From Arachnopeziza araneosa (lineage: Eukaryota > Ascomycota > Leotiomycetes > Helotiales > Arachnopezizaceae): DNA of 54,636 bases. Positions 41,928-51,449 of the stretch are shown in pieces; positions within the stretch are counted from its first letter, which is position 1, and the number at the start of each line of letters is the position of its first letter. The stretch lies in NCBI GenBank assembly GCA_003988855.1, contig QYAI01000212.1, forward strand, positions 1 to 54,636, written 5' to 3'. A program made the position numbers and the translations under genes. The notes below the pieces were generated by a model. That model made no database searches and had not been told where the DNA came from. It saw nothing but the letters and a program-made list of their open reading frames with translations.

Positions 41928-43117
41928 ATGTTCACGAAAATGGACTCTCAAGATACTTACATTCTTTCACTCGTTGATGCATCATTCTCGGGTACATGTT
42001 TGTACGCCACAGGCTTTCCCTTCGCCCTTGTGGCCCAGCCAGTCAGAGTGGATGACCGAGGAGCCATAGCTGCAGAGCCGGAGATGGAATTTTCAGACCT
42101 CGAATTCTTAACCAGCGCTAATATTTAGCCACGCTGGCGCGATTGAGTGCGGCCATTGGCGGTTGGTGGGCTGGTCATGGGTGACTCTTGATGTCTCTGG
42201 TGTCACCAAAGACGGCAAAAGACACGTTCCAACTATGAGGATTAGCCGAAATTGACCCGACATCTCTGAACAGATAATTGCCCTGGTAATAATCACAAGC
42301 GACACTTTAGCAATCTTCACATCATTATTTCTCTTCATCTTTTGCATGTAAGGTATCTGCCGTTAGACCAGATCTAGTAGTGATTGCCGTTGTGGGCCAC
42401 TAGGTCAGCCTGGGAAGGTGCGCCTTACAAATTCAGCCACCATCCTATGCGCCAATCAAACAGATATCTTCCATTCACATGATAGACGGTGATCGCTTTC
42501 CATGAAAATTCCTTGCTTTAAAATCGAAGCATCATACAAAGTGAGCGGGAATATCAATATAATGTTGGCATTCGAGAAACCAAGGATCAAGTACCCCCAG
42601 CATCTTCGGCGAGGATCATTGTCTACAGCTCCCCGAACCAATCATTGCTATGACGCGAGCTGCAATTGTATATAAAGCATTCGAATTGGTTTCAGATATC
42701 AAACCTCTTTAGGATCTTGTGTTTAAGCAAGCATTTAATCAAAAAAGGGGAAGAACTGATCAGCTTCCAGCTTAGGCACTTACTTTTGCAATGGATCCTG
42801 CGCGTCTGTCAGGATATCATTAAAGTCTTACATACTCGTTTATGTGAGCGGAAAACTGATAACTACAAATCGCTAAGAGACTACTATCCAAACACGCTCC
42901 CAGCCTTGCCTACCTGCACGCTAATTGTAAACTGGTCGCTTCACGAAACGCTATTCATAATAAACATGCCAAAGAAGCTTTGAACAATGAGAAATCAATC
43001 AACGCAAATCCAAACGCCTTATTCGATCGGTCATTCAAAACGAAAACAAATCCCACTGCCACTGGATCTTGCCTTCTCAATAAGGGAAAACAATCTGCGG
43101 AGTGTCCCTAGATAATG
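41928..43117. other. intergenic, PTR2 promoter side
   Basis: This is the 5' flank of PTR2. Frames of 60-105 codons (for example 42666-42983) have no family resemblance and are not called. Confidence 0.4.
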
Positions 43118-43917
43118 TTAGCGGCTGCTGAGAATAAGACCAAGGTAGATCATGGAGACTGCTGCACTTTCTTCACTTACCTCCAAGTGAACTCAGGACA
43201 ACCGCAACACCAACCACACAAGAAATCTCGGAAGATGAGTGAACAGCAACTTTTCTCGCCGTGTGTTGCTGAACAACTTCCGTTCTGATTGGGCAATCCG
43301 TCTCCCTTGGCAAAACCATCCTGGCTTGCTCTCTGGAAAGTAGGATCGCTCCTACTTGGCGTCAATGTCGACGTCTCGGACTGACAATATTTCAATTCGA
43401 TTACATCAGTCATATCAAAGGGCTTTCCAGGCTTGCCCAAAATATCTTCAACAGAAAGACGTGGCGTGGTATCCTGGTATACGGGTTCTGGGAATTTCAT
43501 AACAGAGGGAGCTGTGTAGCCACCGGCATTGGTGCCAGTAGAAGCTGAAGTTGTTTGAAGGTTCGCGATATATTGATTAATAAAATCAATCTGTATCGTC
43601 AGTCTCTGGTGCAAGGCTGAGAGATGCTCTGGGCCATAATTTTCCTCCTGCTGGTATCCGCCAAAGATGTATTCGAGCTGTTGCAAAGTCGTGTGGAAAT
43701 TTTTGACCATGCCAACCAAGTTCGAGTTGCCATGGCGGCTAAGTAGAGAGGCTTGATCCTTGGCTTGGTCTTCAAGGTCGCACAAAACAACGTGAAAAGA
43801 GCCTAGCTGAGAACTGATTTGATCAAATTCTCCGGTTGCGCCTTTCAACGAGCGATAGAGTTTGAGAGTAAGAGTTTCTGCGGCAGTGAAGTCGCCCACG
43901 GCGAAATTGGACGACAT
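43118..43917 (-). CDS. stand-alone receptor N-terminal-like helical domain with Cys-rich tail, 248 aa
   Basis: Exons 43181-43917 and a 10-nt last exon 43118-43127, joined by a strong GTAAGT...CTCAG intron; the protein ends CPEFTWSSR. Residues 1-120 (MSSNFAVGDFTAAETLTLKL, then LKGATGEFDQISSQLGSFHV and DLEDQA) match the helical domain that normally opens fungal NACHT, ankyrin or kinase-type receptors. Here it is not followed by any of them. Instead comes a disordered Ser/Thr/Pro linker and a C-terminus with ten cysteines in about 35 residues (KSCCSLIFRDFLCGWCCGCP), compatible with palmitoylation or metal binding. No NTPase or death-fold catalytic motif is seen. By analogy with stand-alone effector or adaptor partners of fungal NLRs it may cooperate with the receptors in this window; that is inference. 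Intact frame. Confidence 0.7.
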
Positions 43918-45554
43918 ATTGATGAGTAGAATGGTTGGTGAAAGAACTTAAACAGATGAATATTGGGGCGGGGGCTGTAAAGATAAGGTCCTCAGCTTTA
44001 CGTAAGCATGACGCCAAGCCTAACGGAAACCAACAGAGCTAGCTGTCGTGTCTTGCACGTCATGATAAGCAATTCCAACCAGAGTTGTAGAGTCATGTAC
44101 GTGAGTTTCAACTGAAATTGAAGATCTACGGGAAAAACTTGGCAGTGTATTACAAGTCCATCATTTTGCATACGAGGCGGCCCAATCTCATGTTCACCGA
44201 AGCGTTCAAAATTCAGAAAACCGAAACTAGAATTACATAGCCACAACCTTATTTAATTCCTTTAATAAAAATATCTATCGAAAGATAAAAGTTTAGAGAC
44301 ACGGCATTTTGAGTTTTAAATATTTTCTTTCGGCGGGTGCCGAGTTATTACGATTTGGTTTCTTTTCATTCGGCGAACAAAGTTGGCCCGCCGAGAGAGA
44401 GTTGTTAAACAGGTCAAAATTCCTCCCATACCCAATCAATTATCCAAGACTATCGAAGTGTGAAGGGTTACCGGTGAGTCAACAAGTATTATGAAAGGAT
44501 TTTCAATGAAATATATGTTATTTCAAACTAGACCATCAGAAAGATCACGGTTCGGCTCGAACCAAGCCACCATCTACTCGTAAAAACTACCCAATAGCGG
44601 CGCGGCCTTATTCTCCACTTTGCGGTGTCCCCTATCCGTCGGGTTGCCTATTGTGAGTTCTAAGCTTGAAATAATACCTATCCACGAATAAGCTCCAGAT
44701 ACTCAAGTGAATCATTCCCTAGATTCGCCTCAGCTGTGATACTGGGTATATTGAAATACATGTCATTGTAAAAAGATTGGCATGGACCATTGCCACTCAT
44801 GTTAGGGTACGGTGACGAATATGGATACGGTAAAGGATATGGTGAGGTGGCGGGTAGTTAGTCAGCGACCGAAGGATATTACCTCCGTGCTCTAGATAAT
44901 ACTACATCATCGTTCTCTCTCTCATACACGATCCTGGCAACTCAAGCATTATTTGAGCCTAGCTATAGAGATAAGTTTCCAAAACTGCTGTACATGACGA
45001 CGTGAAGTTACCAATGAGATGGAAGAAGTAGACAAGTAGAATCAAGTGTGTAAGTTCAAGGCATCGATCTTGTCCAATTATTCACTAAATCTCGTAAAAA
45101 ACTTGAATCTTGCCTGCTGTAAGTGAGGTCACACAAGTAGATCAGTACGTAAATCTAATTCTTTGGCTCAAAAATCCTGTCGAATAAAGGCGCAGACCTA
45201 TACAATATAAAACTTTCCTACGGTCATACTTTCCAGAGATTATTCCAATTCCTACGTTTCCATTCGCGAGGAAGATCGTCAACTCAGGAAAGAAACAATT
45301 TTCAATGGTCTCGGAGTATGAAAGAATCTAGAACTTCCTGAACCCAATTATATATGATTCAGACCCTCGGATATAGCCGAGTCTATCATGTTTCGAGGTA
45401 ACATCCAGGGTACAAGCGACAATCTGCTTCGGCATCAGGGTAAAACAAACGCTTAAATTAATTCATCCTACTATCAAAGGCAGAGATCTTACATAACCTA
45501 GTTAAGCGAGATGGTTCTGTCATCGCCAAGGAAGAACATTTTGATGGTAAAAAA
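43918..45554. other. intergenic, no gene recognised
   Basis: Only short frames. A Gly/Tyr-rich micro-frame at about 44801-44863 (GYGDEYGYGKGYG) is too short to call. The rest is unremarkable A+T-rich sequence between two divergently oriented loci. Confidence 0.4.
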
Positions 45555-46726
45555 ATGCGGAAATATAAGATTACGATAGCTATCCTGAATTTTCGAGTTC
45601 ACATATTCCGTGTTAAAAGTACCACTACTGTGAGGAACGATGTAGAACACATATGGGTTTATTTTGGGGGTGTGGCTGCTGATAAATATCAGCCAACAGC
45701 ACACACAACCTTGAAGCCTCGTACCAATGTTACGATATCCGCAGGCCGTGACCGCATCAGCCTCAATTCGGGCTGGCAATTTTCACCCTTCACAACGAAT
45801 CACGATTCTCTATCTTACACTACTCTGAAATTGTGGATACTCCCTTCTGGCAATGATTTCCTGAGTGGTGCCAAATACGATCGCCCTACTGGTATCCCTC
45901 CTAGGAGCAGTGTCCAATATTTTCAATTGTCATTTGATGACAGTTCTTCAGAGACTGTTAACCTACCACGTGATTGGGCCATCAAGGGACCTTTCAAAGC
46001 GCTTGGTATTGTCGGTGAGATGGGGCAGCTGCCCGTCAATAGAGTTGGATGGCATCGCCAAAATCTAACTATAACGGGCACTGCAGGCCAGTATTACTTC
46101 CTGGACATTGATGGGGCTATGTCTTATGCGCCAGTGTGGCTCAATGGAAACCTTGTTGGTAGATGGCCATATGGCTATGCATCCTTTTGTCTGAATCTGA
46201 CACCATATGTGAAGTTGGGTAGCAACAACTTGTTGGCTATTCGACTAGACGACCCGACTGACTTTTTGCGCTGGTATCCTGGTGCAGGTATCTATCGTAA
46301 TGTTTGGCTGGTGACAGTGAATTCTACTCATGTTGGCCAATACGGCACATACATCACCGCACCAACAGTCTCGGCTTATGCAGCTACTCTAAGCTTAGTA
46401 GTACAGGTCAAAAACAAAGAAAGTGCTAGCTAACAAGTTAATGTGTTCACCGACGTGTACGCGCTTAATCCGATATCGAGCCAGGCTGTAGGAAATTCTA
46501 TAGCCACATTTGCATCAGCATTAGCTGCTGTAGGAGCAGATTCAAAGGTAGCCGCCAATAGCACAGCTACGGTCACAGATCGTAGCTACAGATAACTGCG
46601 ACTCAACGAACATGAATTCATTTCCATCCTTGAACCGAAACGCTTTCAGCAGCTTGGCGCTTGTTATTGTTCGCTCAAGTCCTGAGTCCAAAGAAGTAGT
46701 ACTCATCTCAGCTACTGCAAGTTAGT
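45555..46726 (+). pseudogene. glycoside hydrolase family 2 beta-galactosidase, internally deleted
   Basis: From about 45715 the frame encodes the N-terminal sugar-binding domain of a fungal GH2 beta-galactosidase: RISLNSGWQFSPFTTN, VNLPRDWAIKGPF, VGWHRQNLTI, YYFLDIDGAMSYAPVWLNGN, VGRWPYGYASF and RWYPGAGIYRNVWLV. At 46431 a TAA stops the frame. The same frame then continues with family-like sequence (QVNVFTDVYAL...NSTATVTDRS) to about 46594. After a frame change, 46612-46726 encode FSSLALVIVRSS followed by VVLISATAS, which resembles the far C-terminal domain. The whole TIM-barrel catalytic domain (several hundred residues) is absent. The TAA is what a C-to-T change of CAA would give. The first 50 codons (45555-45714) are not family-like and no signal peptide is seen. 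Clearly non-functional as an enzyme. Confidence 0.8.
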
Positions 46727-47124
46727 GTGCTAGTTACTTGACTAATATAAAATACAATGAATAATCCTTAAAGGCTAAAAGTAGTTGTGATGTCACAACG
46801 GTAGAAAAAAGAAACTGTAAAGTTGTAATAGTTTTAAGGTCACCTGACAGCAACGCTACATGTGACAGTGTCAATTGTAAGTAAGCAATCCATTTCTTAC
46901 CTAGTATTCTGATCATTTTCTCTTCTCTCTCTCTTTTGCTTTGAGTTCCAGTCAAAGTCAATCCGCTCGCTAAAGACTCCAATTTTTTCATCCATGGTCG
47001 AGGTCGAGGTCCTCCTTACTTCCATGTGATACACTAGACCAAGCTCGGTTAGCACCATCGCTTGCTGTACGAACACGAATTTCTGTGAGTTGGCGAAGTA
47101 AGAGATGCTTGTACCTCTTATTTC
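46727..47124. other. intergenic
   Basis: No feature recognised. A C/T-rich stretch (TCTCTTCTCTCTCTCTTTTG, about 46917-46938) is present. An upstream exon of the next gene could lie here but was not identified. Confidence 0.35.
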
Positions 47125-47775
47125 ATGGCTACTTGGCAAATGTACCTCCCGTTCTTGACATGCGAAGTCAAGTGCGGTGCCGCAGCTCTTGATACTGCTG
47201 ATCAACAGAATGCTCACAGCATGAGAATTGCAGTGAGAGGGATAGTTGAACTCTTCAAACTTGCAAACCGAGAAAAGGAGCTTCACCGGGAGATACTCGC
47301 TTTTTCATTTTCGCATGATCACCGAACAGTAAGGATTTATGGTCACTATCCAATAATCGAAGGAAATCTGACTACCTATTACCGTCATCCTATACGCACG
47401 TATGACTTCATGGAAATGGATGGCAAAGAGAAATGGACAGCATGGAAGTTTACGAACAATGTCCTCGATATATTTATGCCAGTTCACCTCAAAAGAATTT
47501 GTTCAGTTATTGATGCGTTGCCACTAAATCTTGAGATCTTGGAGAAATCTGACCTAGGGCAATCCGGATTTTCACAGGGCCACAATCTCTCCGGTCAATC
47601 AAGTTATGATGCTGCATTAATATTGGAGGGATCTGAAAGTCAGTCAAGTCGTACCGGGTCACGAGACGATTCCCCTAACACTTCCATGTCTCTAAGGCAT
47701 GGCGAGAATAAGCCTAAACAGCGAAGAAAAAGGCATCGGCCTGTCGAATTACATAAGTCACAAGATGCTGTTTGA
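47125..47775 (+). CDS. fungus-specific DUF7924-type protein with EVK motif, short form, 216 aa
   Basis: From residue 8 the product closely resembles a widespread ascomycete family (to my knowledge called DUF7924). Landmarks are LPFLTCEVKCGAAALDTADQ, QNAHSMRIAVRGIVELFKLA, REKELHREILAFSFSHDHRT, VRIYGHYPIIEG, TYYRHPIRTYDF, KEKWTAWKFTNNVLDIF, and LKRICSVIDALP. Family members usually have 100-300 more residues before this block. Here MATWQMY directly precedes it, so the gene is N-terminally truncated or lacks an identified first exon. The C-terminus is disordered with basic KPKQRRKRHRP, a likely nuclear signal. The CEVKCG motif after a hydrophobic strand is reminiscent of the E-x-K of PD-(D/E)XK nucleases. 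That relation is speculative. Retrotransposon remnants start about 115 nt downstream. Confidence 0.7.
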   Translation: MATWQMYLPFLTCEVKCGAAALDTADQQNAHSMRIAVRGIVELFKLANREKELHREILAFSFSHDHRTVRIYGHYPIIEGNLTTYYRHPIRTYDFMEMDGKEKWTAWKFTNNVLDIFMPVHLKRICSVIDALPLNLEILEKSDLGQSGFSQGHNLSGQSSYDAALILEGSESQSSRTGSRDDSPNTSMSLRHGENKPKQRRKRHRPVELHKSQDAV

Positions 47776-47890
47776 AGAACGATCTCAAGACTTGCATATT
47801 GATATCATGATTCTAGAACAACGTTCCTGAGGACCTTAGTAAGAACCGCGTAGAACTGAACTAGACCTAGTCCATTCATTAGTATCAAAG

Positions 47891-48092
47891 TGTTGGAAAA
47901 AGAAAGTCCACTGCAGGTGCGGCAGTTTCAGCATATTTTAGAGCCTAGGGGCTATGTTTCAGCGTGTTTCAGCGTGTAACTTTGCACTGGTTATCACTAT
48001 GGGATAGCGTACTAGAGCCTATATATAGGGGGCACCTCTCACTGTAGAATTAATTATTCACCACTGAAAAACTCGATATTTTTGCACCTACA
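47891..48092 (+). mobile_element. candidate 5' LTR of a Ty1/copia-like retrotransposon
   Basis: About 202 bp beginning TGTTGGAAAAAG and ending CACCTACA, the TG...CA type of end common in copia elements. Inside are a tandem TTTCAGCGTG pair (about 47956-47978) and a strong TATA (CCTATATATAGG, near 48020) followed by typical R/U5-like sequence. No 5-bp duplication flanks it, and a decayed coding remnant follows on the same strand, so it is read as a 5' LTR of a truncated element. No matching 3' LTR was seen in the window. Confidence 0.45.
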
Positions 48093-48177
48093 GCGTGATT
48101 ACAGCAACACCAGATATCCCAACAAAAAGCTACAGGAAAAAAAAGGTTTAAATCTCAACTCGGTTGAATTCAAAACA

Positions 48178-48463
48178 TGACCTCCAGTAGCTCATCATTA
48201 TTATCTGGCCAAGATGTTGCTGAACCACTACCGTAGACTGCTAGCATATCCCTGGAAGAAGTAAAGAGGTAGAGATGCCAGAACCTAGCACAACTAAGGG
48301 TTCGACTGAGAGATTACTCTACAAATTCACTCATAGTTACAGCCCGATCAAAGGCCGAAACAGAACGGTGCAGGTAATCCGAAGTCTATGGACTCAGCAA
48401 ACCTTCAGAAAATATCCAAGAAACTGCGTTCAAGTAGAATACAGGGAAGGCAAGAAAAGATGA
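48178..48463 (+). pseudogene. possible retrotransposon gag remnant
   Basis: An ATG at 48178 opens a Ser-rich start (MTSSSSSLLSGQDVAEPLP) that meets a TAG, continues in frame (ASISLEEVK), stops again, and is taken up in another frame as MPEPSTTKGSTERLLYKFTH to about 48463. Its place just after a putative LTR and the style of the sequence suggest the beginning of gag. No zinc knuckle, protease or polymerase remains. Family assignment is weak. Confidence 0.3.
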
Positions 48464-48529
48464 GGATTAGATGTTAGGTTATATTATCACTGTCATTGCT
48501 GCTTGACAACTTAATCCCTTGCTACCTAT

Positions 48530-48640
48530 GTAGAGATCTACTTGGACGACAAGCTAATCGCCCCGTCATTAAAGGAGGGAGATGTGACTTAACGAACTGG
48601 GAATACAAGGTTAAGTTCGCTTCAACTTCACTTGAAGTTG
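48530..48640 (+). mobile_element. polypurine tract and LTR-like start, retroelement 3' remnant
   Basis: A short frame DDKLIAPSLKEGDVT ends in TAA at about 48582-48584. The sequence AAAGGAGGGAGATGTGAC within it has the form of a polypurine tract followed by an LTR start (TGTGAC), as in fungal Ty3/gypsy elements where pol runs into the LTR. An imperfect palindrome (CAACTTCA/TGAAGTTG, 48623-48640) follows. The distal LTR end was not found. Different from the copia-like LTR just upstream. Confidence 0.3.
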
Positions 48641-50221
48641 GCTAAGGAAAGAAGAGCCAAAGGTTTCGCTGGAATGGTTCTATCGCGAGCGGATTGCTAT
48701 TGAACGGAGAGCACCGCCGAGCCCATAATAAGCAGCAGCTTTCTGTAAGTAGCTACCCTTCTATCTTAAAAGATTGATAACTAGTAAGATTATATCGTGT
48801 TTAAATGACTCTCCTATTTCTAGGAATATTCGGCGAAAGATTTTTTGCAGGTAGTGGCGGAGACAGCGGAATCAGCAGAGATAGCCAAATCAGCGGAAAT
48901 AACCGGGGTCAACGGAAATGGCGGGGAGAAGCGAAAACTGAGGAGGGAGCGGAGATGAAAAACTCGTTCCCAATAGTGCCTCTGTTCATGAGACCCTTTA
49001 TCTTTGTGTGACTTTCTAGATGCCTTACTTCAGACAATTTCATCTTCCATATATGTATTCAGCTCGTCGAGCAACAGCAACAGCAACAGCAATTGCTCTG
49101 GTATACAGCCAAAAAGCAGAATGATGCTCCTCTAATTCGTCGCCATGCAATTAAATAAGCAACAACCAGGACATGTCTAGAAAAGTTAAGGAAAGATGAA
49201 AACCTAGACAGGTCAAATCGCATAATAAGTGAAGCAGTTGAAAAATGTGGGAAAAGCACATATTATCCTCAAACAACATTTGCATGCTCAGAACTCTTGG
49301 GCACGTAGTTTTCCAAGAAGGTAAGCTTGTGCTCTATAATTATACTCAAATCTGGGTAGCGGAGAACGGAAAGAACTTTAAATATAAACATATTTAAATT
49401 GACTGTTCAGAGTTAAGAAAAGTTTTATATAATTATGGGAGTGCGTAAATAAGGGACGAGGAGCCAAAAATGATGTGCAAATAGAGGACCGAGTTCGTAC
49501 TGTGAAGCCAATTTCGACCTCACCAGAACGTAAAATCGAAGATGCTTATAACTTAGCATTTATTTACACTGTTTCTGGAATAGTTAAGATGATGCAGTTT
49601 CGCATCATGTATTTTCGAGAGCCAGAATCGGTCTTTTAGGTTCAAGTCATTAATAGCATGGCCAATTCATACTGCCATCTTCCTTTGGTATCTGAATAAA
49701 ATGCTTTCTATATTCAATGTTCGGCAGTATATAGTTTAGTTACCTATATTGACCTTACTTAGTATCCTTATTGTGATAAATACCATCATAGTATTAAGTT
49801 TGCCTAACACATAAACCTCAGGAATTCTTACTCTAATCGTACTTATTATACCTTCTTGCGCACTCGTCATCTACTTATTCATTTTTAGTTCAACTTTACT
49901 AGTATCTCTTTACGAGATCTCCCCTCACTCGAGTCTGGAGGCGGTGTTGTGCAATCTCTTCAGAGCGAGGCACCTATCGTCACTAATGTTGTCACGGTTC
50001 GAGCCGGTAGTATTGCTCATGTAAGCAATAAGACTTTTGAATGAGAGAATATATATATAACTCAAAGGTTCACTGATCAAATAATAAGAGCTTGTATGGA
50101 TTCAATTCTTCCTGCTCCGAACGTCCTCTCCTATATACCCAGACTCTCTCTTTGATCCTCCACTAGCTCATTCCATCACTCACTATATAACTGCTTTCGG
50201 ATTCTGCTTGCGGAAGCTCTT
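48641..50221. other. intergenic, transposon-rich flank
   Basis: No intact gene. A CAACAG microsatellite lies at about 49074-49094. A frame near 49910-50020 (LPSLESGGGVVQSLQSEAPI then VTNVV, ending at a GTAAGC splice-like site) is protein-like and could be an earlier exon of the membrane-protein fragment downstream; this is uncertain. Confidence 0.35.
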
Positions 50222-50224
50222 TGA

Positions 50225-50770
50225 CTTAAAGTCCTAATCCGGAGAGTTGTTCTAGCTGCATTCAGCTGGTCGATCACGTGGCAATTATTCGTTGAATATT
50301 CAACGAATAATCGGCCGCTTGCGACAAATGTCGCCAGCGAGGTACAAACTGCTGTGTCAACTGCTATCACTACCATTCAAAGTAGTCTAAGTCCTACAGT
50401 CCCTCAAAATTGTACTCTAGGCACAACACATTACTGCGTTAGATCAGTGACGACTGTAGCTTGTACTCAACTGCCTCTGAATGCCACCGGCCTTCTACTC
50501 GGCGTCTTACTACTTTCAAGCGACCTGCAATTAAATTTGCTCGAATCTTTTAACGAAAATCTCAAACTTTTGTCCCCTGGAACTATTCAAGGCCCTATGA
50601 TACTTGGAATGATTTCATCTGTAATGTTGATTATTGGTCTTCAATATATGTTCTGGAAAGAGTCAACTTGCACAAGTGTATTTTGGGGTTTGCCTCTGGA
50701 GACGGTCTTTGGTGGAGTAAATACTGCAGTTTGTATTTTGTCTTTTATCTGCACAACAAGTTTTCTTTAG
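50225..50770 (+). pseudogene. membrane-protein C-terminal fragment or 3' exon
   Basis: The frame is open from 50225 to a TAA-type end at 50770 but has no ATG in its 5' half, so it is either a last exon or a broken gene. It contains VVLAAFSWSITWQLFVEYST, a Ser/Thr-rich stretch with cysteines (PQNCTLGTTHYC, ACTQLPLNAT) and two hydrophobic helices (GPMILGMISSVMLIIGLQYM; VFGGVNTAVCILSFICTTSF). The Cys/sequon pattern followed by paired helices is typical of an uncharacterised group of ascomycete membrane proteins. A 28-bp perfect palindrome is embedded at its beginning. No function is proposed. Confidence 0.4.
50284..50311. repeat. 28-bp perfect palindrome
   Basis: Arms of 14 nt, ATTATTCGTTGAAT and its exact reverse complement, meet with no spacer. 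The pairing stops at 50283/50312. It lies inside the open frame 50225-50770. Confidence 0.9.
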
Positions 50771-51449
50771 GTTGTTTATAGCAAAGCTGGGCAATTACAG
50801 TTTGGCATTTCGATTGAGAGGGGAAAACTCTGGGAAAGTAGCATTATTAATCTTTGTTGCTCTACGGAGAGCGCGGTCAAAAGTACAAAAGGTTCTTGTT
50901 TGAGCTCTTAACCCCCTTACCATATAGGAAGTCGTTATTAGCCTTGCCGCCAGGCCCTTTTCTCCACTTATTCCCGTGACCACGCTCAGGTTTTCCACAG
51001 GCACCCTCCGCACCCCGGACCGAAGCGAGCGGCGATCTTAGTGGGGAACATCCTCGCACACCCCATAGTAACTTACTGCCTGAGATTCAAGGCTCTAGAA
51101 TCGAACCTTAAAGATCGGAGGTAATTTCAAGATCCTAGATATCTGTTTTCATCATTCACTCTCTTTTTCTTCAGCTTTCTTTGCAACGACAGAAACAAAT
51201 CATGCTCAACCGAAGTTGACTTCGAATATAATATGCCTATGGCTTCCAGAATTCCAGCCTAAGCGACTGGCCGGTCTTGCGCGCTTCCAGTGGTACCACG
51301 ATGATATTGCCGCGAGGATGCCGCTCAGCTGAGTCCGCCAGCCTCAACACGGCGGTCTTCTCCAACATCACTCCGCATCTATACTATTTCGACGGCTCGT
51401 TAGCTACCGAGAACCTTTTCTGCCTGCGATCCTCGAACCTTATCAAAAG
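50771..51449. other. intergenic, 5' flank of the HET-NACHT-WD40 gene
   Basis: No gene or RNA recognised. A tRNA-like T-loop at about 51095-51115 does not form a stem. It should contain the promoter of the receptor gene; no clear TATA was seen near the ATG. Confidence 0.4.

Noticed and set aside
42666..42983. 105-codon plus-strand frame upstream of PTR2
   Set aside because: The start is not ATG and the peptide has no recognisable structure.
44801..44863. Gly/Tyr-rich 20-codon micro-frame
   Set aside because: Too short, and the composition follows from a simple GGATAYGG-like repeat; no supporting signal.
51095..51115. Second tRNA T-loop-like sequence (reverse complement GGTTCGATTCTAG)
   Set aside because: The T-stem has mismatches at inner positions and no tRNA body is evident.
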